Assembly: GCA_000320545.1 (NCBI GenBank)
Contig: ADNK01001590.1
Coordinates: 1 to 26,606 of the forward strand
Direction: 5' to 3'
Source: Bigelowiella natans CCMP2755
Lineage: Eukaryota > Cercozoa > Chlorarachniophyceae
DNA: 26,606 nucleotides
Made by a program: the position numbers and the translations under genes. The notes under the pieces are model-generated. The model had not been told where the DNA came from, made no database searches, and saw nothing but the letters and a program-made list of their open reading frames with translations. This document shows positions 20,396 to 26,606 of this stretch, in pieces (the first letter of the stretch is position 1; each line of letters opens with the position of its first letter).

Positions 20396-22729
20396 TACTG
20401 CAAGAAATCGTTGTAACAACATGCATCATCATCATAACAATGCTCTGCTGTTGTTGTTGCTGCTGCTGCTGCTGACAATGATGATGAGACACAATAATAC
20501 CTAATCCAGCCTTTGCAGAAGGTGTGAAACCCTGTGGGATCTTCTTCAAAATGCCTCTCTGTGACCTACATAGAAGCTGCTGGGTTCTTCTTATTCTTCT
20601 TATATCATCTAGTGTTGGGTGGGTGGTGCCTAATATCGATGATCTATCTACCACACACATCACATACTTTATATACTATTATGACCATGCTACTACTGCT
20701 ACTACTACCCATTGAATGGCGGCCTTCCGAAAAGAAGAACGTACGTTATTACTCCTATGAGAGAACAAACACAGCAACAACAACAACAACAACAAATGTA
20801 GCACTATATTCCTCATAATTTATCATCGCTGACTTCTAGTTGTATGCGCTCCTCGAGTAGTATCGACAGTATCATCATCATCATCATCATCATCATCACC
20901 ATCATCATCATCTGAAGCAGCACCAGATATAATAATAACAATAATACCCATACTCCACATATCACAAGCACTTGTGTAATTTCTCTTTAACACCTCAGGA
21001 GCAATGTAGTAGCTACAACAACAAAGATACCATTGACCAACAAATGATACAATCTTTGATTTAGAATGATAATGAAGAAAACTATGACATGACAACATGC
21101 ACCACCAGCATCATTTTAAACAGCTCAGTAATTTTAACGACGGACGATAACTATATGTAAATTCGTGATCACCCTCGAAAAATATGAAGACAGCAGAGAA
21201 AAGTGAATGACTTAGCAACATTTAAAAAAATAAAACAATGGTACACTGTGCCGCAAAAGCGTGTCATGAACTTCACTGGGTTGATCCACTTAGACGCTCC
21301 AAAATCTTTATTTGTGTGGGTATTGTTACTTTGTGTGGGTATTGTGTCATCATCATCATCAACGATTGTCTCTCTCATCACCATCATCATCAGTAAGGTA
21401 TAAATAGTATTGTTGCTTTTTGAAACGAACCTACCTATTATCTTGATAGGAGACTCATCGTCATCATCTTTGAACATAAAATTGTCCGGTTTCAAGTCAC
21501 AGTGAGCTACTTTGAGATCGTCATGGAGATACCGTAACCCCTCAAACAATTGTCTGCATTAGAGAGGGGAACAATGCATTATGATTATCATCATCATTAT
21601 CATCACCATCGTCATAATTGACTATATCGGTAAATATGATATCAAGATGTGCTTGTGTTTTGCTTATCCATTCAACTGATACACCCCACCTACATACCAC
21701 TCGAATGAATGATGATGTTAAATTTGAATAATGCATGATGCATTGTTACCTAAGTATAGCGGCTGCATCTTTCTCAGAGAATCCCCCGGCTACACACACA
21801 CACACACACACGCACATAAAATACAGCAGCGATAGATTACTCAAAGTGATTCAATAATACCAAACGCAATAGTTTTGGCTGTGATATTATTGGGAATGTA
21901 CATCTTTTGAAGACATATTGGATATGATCGAAGAGCTCTCCTCCCGTACAGGGCTCCATGGCGATGTATACATTCTAGGGGAAACATGAAATTATGTTAT
22001 AGGAAATCTGCCAGTGTGGATCGATCGCAAGAAATCTCCGTTATCATAAATTTGATCATGATTTGGCGGTGGTGGTGGTGGTGGTGCTGTGCTCTTATTT
22101 CCCCCTGTCGCATAGACCACCTTGTACTATTGATTCTTCATTGATATTTTACAGCATGCGTACCTATATCACTACCTCAGAGTCTTCCCAAGCATCCAAA
22201 AAATCAATTACGTTCTTGTGATTCACCTTCAATCAAGGGAAAAAAAATCTTAATTTTTGGATCCAGCTGAGGGGTGTTATTTTGCATTGATGGGTAAATG
22301 TGTCACGTAGTGCTAGCAACAGCAACACAATATAGCAGTATACATGTCCTGTAGTAGTACTAAGGAATTTCATTATCTCATTTATTGAAACGCGATTGTA
22401 GTTCCACCTACCTTACTCAGGATTGATATCTCGTTGTTTAGGTTTGCAACAACAGACTCCCACTTTGACTTTTGGCACAGTGCTGCCTTTCGAATAACCT
22501 TAGGTGACAATGATAAATAGCAAGAAAGCGCTCAGTGGCCACTTCCTTAGTAGTAATCTCTGAGATATTTTACTGCTCCTGCATTTACCTTAACTGCACA
22601 ATCCTTCTTATCGCTGTTTCGAACGGCCAAGCAAGCAAAACCTGTAGCTCCAGGCTGCCCTATTTTCTTTCCGAGCGTGTAATTTCCTTTAGCTTCTGTG
22701 TTGGGATTTTTCAGAACGTATCTAGGCAT
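16709..22729 (-). CDS. Calcium-dependent protein kinase (CDPK) with four EF-hands, 20 exons
   Basis: A Ser/Thr kinase of the CAMK group fused to a calmodulin-like domain, expected to phosphorylate targets in response to Ca2+. Exons in sense order: 22729-22589, 22498-22412, 22226-22176, 21974-21902, 21789-21750, 21553-21435, 21305-21245, 21012-20948, 20754-20709, 20565-20501, 20329-20295, 19992-19950, 19618-19576, 19218-19124, 18747-18689, 18436-18383, 18007-17903, 17624-17592, 17234-17094, 16798-16709; joined 1446 nt, 481 aa, in phase throughout. Kinase motifs: IGQPGATGFACLAV loop, CAVK lysine, NNEISIL helix-C Glu, GGELFDHI hinge side, HCDLKPDN catalytic loop, DFGASKW, GTVYYIAPEVL, DMWSMGVITYVLLFGRPPFN, and RMTAEEALQHPWL. 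A junction helix (FNKSTMRLDTY) follows, then EF-hand loops DTDGSNKIGISE, DVDGNQEIDLEE, DKNNNGKLCKTE and DKDGNLELDFSE. There is no Gly2, so no N-myristoylation is expected. Oddities are the Cys in HCD and the altered Gly loop. Identity is firm; exons 4 and 5 have the weakest boundary (donor GTACAT). Confidence 0.94.
17238..17278. repeat. (GA)n, read as (CT)n pyrimidine tract directly before a CDPK acceptor
   Basis: About 20 uninterrupted GA units lie next to the acceptor of the CDPK exon 17234-17094. On the sense strand this is a pure (CT)n tract running into tttcag, so the microsatellite itself supplies the polypyrimidine tract. Confidence 0.9.
18171..18340. repeat. Cluster of (ATC)n, (TAC)n and (GAT)n microsatellites in a CDPK intron
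   Basis: Three trinucleotide runs (about 18171-18194, 18212-18243 and 18304-18337) fill most of the intron between the CDPK exons 18436-18383 and 18007-17903. They create poly-Asp, poly-Val and poly-Ser frames with no gene behind them. Confidence 0.9.
18500..18577. repeat. Tandem duplication of a 42-bp unit in a CDPK intron
   Basis: Units beginning at 18500 and 18542 share acatgcatctataaacatat and cgtgatctt with a single substitution in the compared part. They lie in the intron between the CDPK exons 18747-18689 and 18436-18383. Confidence 0.85.
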
Positions 22730-24421
22730 GATGCGTGGGAAGAGGAGGGGGGGAGGTCCTCTTGGTTGTTGTATTTCCTGTTTTAGTGGATGATTTCTCC
22801 GTACTACTACTTAACAGAGTTACGTTGTTAGCATCAAGATGCTTGTCGTCCTTGCTGTGCATCCCCTCATCATGCGTAGGATCATGTCCTGCTGCAAGAG
22901 AAACTCCTAGTCGCAGGTAAGATGTCAGACCATTTCAAATGCAATTTGTCATAAATTTTCCCAAAAGTTGGTACTGATTCTTAAGTGATATCCCCAAGAC
23001 GCAGGAATGAAATGGCATGCAAACCCATGGAACCAGCCAGGTGCCAGCGACAAATTAGATGATTCAACGCTCTTGTTCGATGTGCCTCAACGATCATCCG
23101 CACACAGATCGTCGTGTAGATGTTGCGTTTAGGAAGTTCCTACTCAGAGCAGATGCCTTGCGCCATCGCCACATTGCTGCTAGTTGCATTGTCTCACAAT
23201 GGCACACAGCTTGATTGTTCCAATTTGAAAAACCTGCTAGTTCACTGGTCACAGTCCTCACTGAAGCTAGTTCGAGGCACTGCGTTTCGCACACTGCAAA
23301 TGTCTTGTGACGTTTTGGAAATGTAGTTCATCATCATTGTTCATTGTTCATTGTTCCGCTTCACTTTCCAAGAAAAACCTGAAAACAACACTTTCTTGCT
23401 CTGAAGGTCATCTGTCCAAGAGCTCTTAGCCGGCGGGTGGGAACCCTCAATTTTCCTTGCATGGCAAGCTGATCGGAGATGGCCAAGTGCTAGAAAAACG
23501 TGACAAAGTGGTGTGTGCACGCTGGCTTGGCACACTCCGTCCAACGGCATCCTTCAGATCCCCTCTTGGAATCAATTCACGCGTTCGTTCGTTCACACGC
23601 TAGCACGCCGTTCATTCACACGATCGTTCTTCCTTCAACCGCCTCCTTTGGTCGATCATTTTCATCATTGGCACACTCTAGCACTTGCTGAGGGCTGGAA
23701 GGGGGCTGGGGGGCTTGCTAGCTTGCCAGCTTGCGTCGTGGGTGACTGGTGAGTCTGCAGGTCTGGAGGTCTACATGATGATCCTTTGAGGGACATCCTG
23801 TTCCACCAACGAAGTCTCTTCATTCATTCATTCCCTCACTCGTTCTTTCAGCTGCGCGTCAGCGCATGTGCGCACCTTGACTGGAACGTCGAATTGACCA
23901 GTTGAGTGAACACGACCAGACGAGTCAATCAATGTCAATCTAGCAATCTAGCAATGCATGCGTTCAACTCCAGAACTGCACCATTCTAGCATTGGAATCC
24001 CTTCGCTCATTCACACATTCATTCATTGCCATCACCTTGCGTGAGCTGCACACCTCCTGAGCCTGGCACTTCGTTCATTTACTGGTTCACGCCGCACTGC
24101 TAGACTGGCGCAGCGCATTGTGCGCTAGCTAGCTAGGCTGATAGACAAAAGAAGTTTGCGCTGACTAGCTGATTGTCACAATCGGAACATTGGATCGTGC
24201 AACAAGAAGCAACCTCAAAACCCACGTAGCACAAGTGCGCATGTACTTAACTCATATCCTGGCAGCACAATGCAACATGATTTTATAGATTTTTGTTATG
24301 ATTTGACTGTTTCTGGGCAAGGTAGCTCTATGAATACCATCTACTATCTGATAGCAATAATTTTGGCACCTGCTAGCCTGTGTGCGTAGTGATTACATCT
24401 TTCCTTGCACATTTGAGGTAT
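22730..24421. other. Third intergenic block, CTAG-rich, upstream of the CDPK
   Basis: This region separates the CDPK start from the 3' end of the next minus-strand gene, so it should hold the CDPK promoter, but no confident promoter element was seen. From about 23000 it is rich in CTAGC, GCTAGC, GCATGC and degenerate TTCATTCATTC runs (23575-23640, 23818-23850, 24005-24030). It has a 21-bp identity with the 7-9 kb block. Open frames at 22535-22920 and 23094-23752 have no motif and look random. Confidence 0.65.
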
Positions 24422-25709
24422 CTAATCGTCACTGTCTTCTAGCATCCCAAGTGCGGCATCTATCATGTCCACAGTGACCTGTTATGACATGGAAATCAAT
24501 TGGCCTTGTCAGTCAATTATTTTATCAAACTTATAATCGAGTTGGTCGTCATTATAACTATCAACATTTCTTCTTCATTATTACTCGTTATACCGTTAGT
24601 TTCTACTACCTCCGGAGAATCTGGAGATTCCGGTTTCTGATGCATGTAGTAGCAAATAATGAGGTGATGCCATACCTCACACATTTCTAGCCATAAACTA
24701 GTACCAAAAACCGTGGACAATAACTACAGAACACTCAAAATAATAATGATTCGATCAATACTTTTTCAGGTCAGATTTGTTTTGGACATAACATAGTAGT
24801 GGTAGTAGTAGTAGTACCATTGGAATCACATCCCCTGCTAGTCCATCATTCCTTGCTTGAGCTACAACTCTTTCTGCTTCTTCAGACCATTCATTCCTTG
24901 CTTGAGCTACAACTCTTTCTGCTTCTTCAGACTGTAGACCTGACCCCCCTCTCACCCCGCTGCTGCTGCTGCCGTAGGAGGTGGGGATCTGAAGAAGAGA
25001 CTTATTGTTGACATGCTTCACACCAACCCCCCCCTTATTATCAAAGGAATCATCTCGCTGCTGTCGTCGAGTGAAGTGCTGTTTTTCTGGAGCATGAGAG
25101 TATTTATTGGCACTACTACTGCTGCTACTACTACTACCACGCTTATCTGCTACTTTACCATTAATGTCGCCATCATGTTTTTCATTCTTAGCACCCCCTT
25201 TATCACTCCCCCCCCCCCCCTTTTCTGAAATAAGAAACTTTTCCAAGCGTGCCCGTTCTTCCGTAAGGGATTGTTTAGCCTAATCGAAAGACGATATTTG
25301 ATTCACATATTCTTCTTGTTCCTTTTCTTCTTCTTAGAACAGAACAAAATGACGAGGAGGGCACAGCTCGATGATTCAACCAAACGAAATCAAGCAGACC
25401 ACCCCCAATCGTGCATATGCATGCAGTAGCTGAAAGATGGCATGTTATCATACACATGCATGTAGTAGTAGTAGTAGTAGTAGTAGTAGTACCTCAAAGA
25501 GTTGTTCACGGCGAAGGGCCTCTTTCTTACCTTTCTCAGCATCCAATCGTGCTTGTAGATCCTGCAGCCGTGGTATACTACTACTTTTGTCTCCATCCAT
25601 TATCTCACCACCACCCTGCTAATAGTAGTAGCAGTAGCAGTAAGTCAAGATTTGATTCATTAATCTCTTCCCCCACCTTCTTGTTTTGTATTTATATTAG
25701 CAATTTGTG

Positions 25710-25752
<43 letters not shown>

Positions 25753-25857
25753 GGAGAGAGGTTAACTAAGAGTTCCAAGAAAGAGAGAAAAGATGAAGTG
25801 ATAAAGCTGCTGCTGCAGCCTGATGTTGTCCCGTCGTTGTCATCGTAGCGACTATGG

Positions 25858-25891
<34 letters not shown>

Positions 25892-26017
25892 TGTGCCTAC
25901 CTGTTGTTCTTCTTCTCCATCGTGTGTTGCAATTGATTGGACTACTTTCGCTAATATTTCTGTCCCCCCTTCTTGCTTTTTGTTCTCGTCTCTATTCTCT
26001 TCAACTTGGGTACCACC

Positions 26018-26050
<33 letters not shown>

Positions 26051-26581
26051 GTCATTGGCACATATAATGCTGCTTCTTCTGCTGCTGTTAGCACTTGCAG
26101 TGACATGTTCTTCACTTTCTAAAAATGACGACTCAGGGCGCCGTATAGGAGGAGAATTTGGAGTTTTAATTTCCGCTATTATTACTGCTGCTGCTGCTGC
26201 TGCTGCTGCATCAATCTCAATCCCATCCCCCTTTTGCAAAATGATGTCGTTGTCGTAATCATTATCATGATCTTGTTGTCGTTCTTGTGAGTCTTGTTTC
26301 TGAACACCATTTAAGCTGCCCCCCCTCCTTCCCGGCTGTATTACAGCAGCTGCTGTAGCCATCATCACCTTGCTGTCATCTGCCATGCGAAAGTCATCGT
26401 CGGCTAATATTCCTTCCTCTTCCTCTCCATCTTCTTTTTCTTCTTCCTCCTCCTCCTCCTCCTCCTCCTCCTCCTCCTCCTCTTTATTCCGCTGTGTTGT
26501 TGTTGTTGTTGGATCCACATTCGTCGTCGTCGTCTTCTTCTCCCCTTCCGTATCATCCCTCGTCGTCGTTATTATCATCAT
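24422..26581 (-). CDS. Acidic low-complexity coiled-coil protein, function unknown (possibly 5'-partial)
   Basis: Exons in sense order 26581-25901, 25615-25493, 25279-24818, 24636-24610 and 24478-24422 (TAG) all join at phase 0; 1350 nt, 449 aa if the ATG at 26581 is the start. Just upstream (26606-26589) the sense strand reads gtagtaaggtagtagcag, which could be an intron end, so a further 5' exon may lie outside the window. Exon 1 is very acidic with a Glu run of about 15 coded by GAG repeats, an Asp run, an Ala run and SPPIRRPESSFLESEEH. Exons 2-3 form a charged helix (RLQDLQARLDAEKGKKEALR, then AKQSLTEERARLEKFLISEK) that predicts a short coiled coil, followed by a Gly/Lys/Ser linker. Exon 3 ends with two identical SEEAERVVAQARN repeats. 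A 27-nt exon (KPESPDSPE) and the final exon (VTVDMIDAALGMLEDSDD) close it. No enzyme domain and no signal peptide were seen. Gene structure is moderately secure; the 27-nt exon rests on phase and splice sites alone. Confidence 0.7.
24836..24934. repeat. In-frame tandem duplication of a 45-bp unit in coding sequence
   Basis: Two adjacent copies containing ccttgcttgagctacaactc and tttctgcttcttcaga encode SEEAERVVAQARN twice in the acidic protein. The copies are nearly identical at the nucleotide level, so the duplication is recent, and it preserves the frame. Confidence 0.9.
25462..25492. repeat. (TAG)n, read as (TAC)n starting at a minus-strand 5' splice site
   Basis: On the sense strand of the acidic protein gene the exon 25615-25493 ends TTTGAG and the intron opens gtactactac, with about nine TAC units. 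This is the minus-strand counterpart of the runs at 4117 and 6809. Confidence 0.9.
26436..26482. repeat. (CTC)n coding for poly-Glu
   Basis: A run of CTC/CTT units on the plus strand is read as GAG/GAA codons in exon 1 of the acidic protein, giving a Glu tract of about 15 residues. It is one of the few microsatellites here that is clearly translated. Confidence 0.85.
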
Positions 26582-26606
26582 GGAAGAACTGCTACTACCT
26601 TACTAC

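Noticed and set aside
20825-20930. Extension of the CDPK exon into an Asp-rich tail (SGAASDDDD...)
   Set aside because: Using the donor at 20947 and the acceptor before 20754 restores the canonical GVITYVLLFGRPPF segment in phase; the Asp run is intronic (ATC)n.
1-26606. CRISPR array, bacterial operon, tRNA or rRNA genes
   Set aside because: The short repeats are microsatellites without regular unique spacers, the genes are spliced eukaryotic genes, and no tRNA or rRNA signature was seen.

Overview
The window looks like nuclear DNA of a photosynthetic eukaryote with a secondary plastid, most likely an ochrophyte (stramenopile) alga, possibly a diatom. Four points support this: genes are split into many short exons with GT-AG introns; a GUN4 tetrapyrrole regulator is present; that GUN4 begins with a signal-peptide-like hydrophobic segment followed by a basic Ser/Arg-rich stretch, as in bipartite plastid targeting; and a CDPK carries a GFTPSAKAGLGAHFP segment of a kind I associate with stramenopile CDPKs. 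The species is not identifiable by eye.

Layout. 1-7016 (+): 3' part of a monodehydroascorbate-reductase-type FAD/NAD oxidoreductase in about 22 exons. 7017-9096: intergenic, CTAG/GCATGC-rich. 9097-12880 (-): GUN4-domain protein, 10 exons, 702 aa. 13100-13603: uncertain coding segment. 13751-15265 (+): unrecognised protein with an N-terminal signal peptide, 3 exons, 337 aa. 15266-16708: second CTAG-rich intergenic block. 16709-22729 (-): calcium-dependent protein kinase with four EF-hands, 20 exons, 481 aa. 22730-24421: third CTAG-rich block. 24422-26581 (-): acidic coiled-coil protein of unknown function, 5 exons, possibly cut by the window edge.

Exon boundaries were derived by hand from GT/AG sites, reading-phase continuity and family motifs. 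Joined exons keep phase throughout GUN4 (2109 nt), the 13.7 kb gene (1014 nt), the CDPK (1446 nt) and the right-hand gene (1350 nt). The MDAR gene has one unresolved junction.

The most striking property is genome architecture. Introns consist largely of di- and trinucleotide microsatellites, which often start exactly at the 5' splice site or form the pyrimidine tract before the acceptor. Intergenic DNA is nearly free of microsatellites and is instead saturated with CTAG/GCTAGC words. Most long open frames with poly-Ser, poly-Asp, poly-His or poly-Tyr are microsatellite artefacts. The genes do not form an obvious common pathway, beyond MDAR (ascorbate recycling) and GUN4 (chlorophyll synthesis) both fitting a photosynthetic cell.
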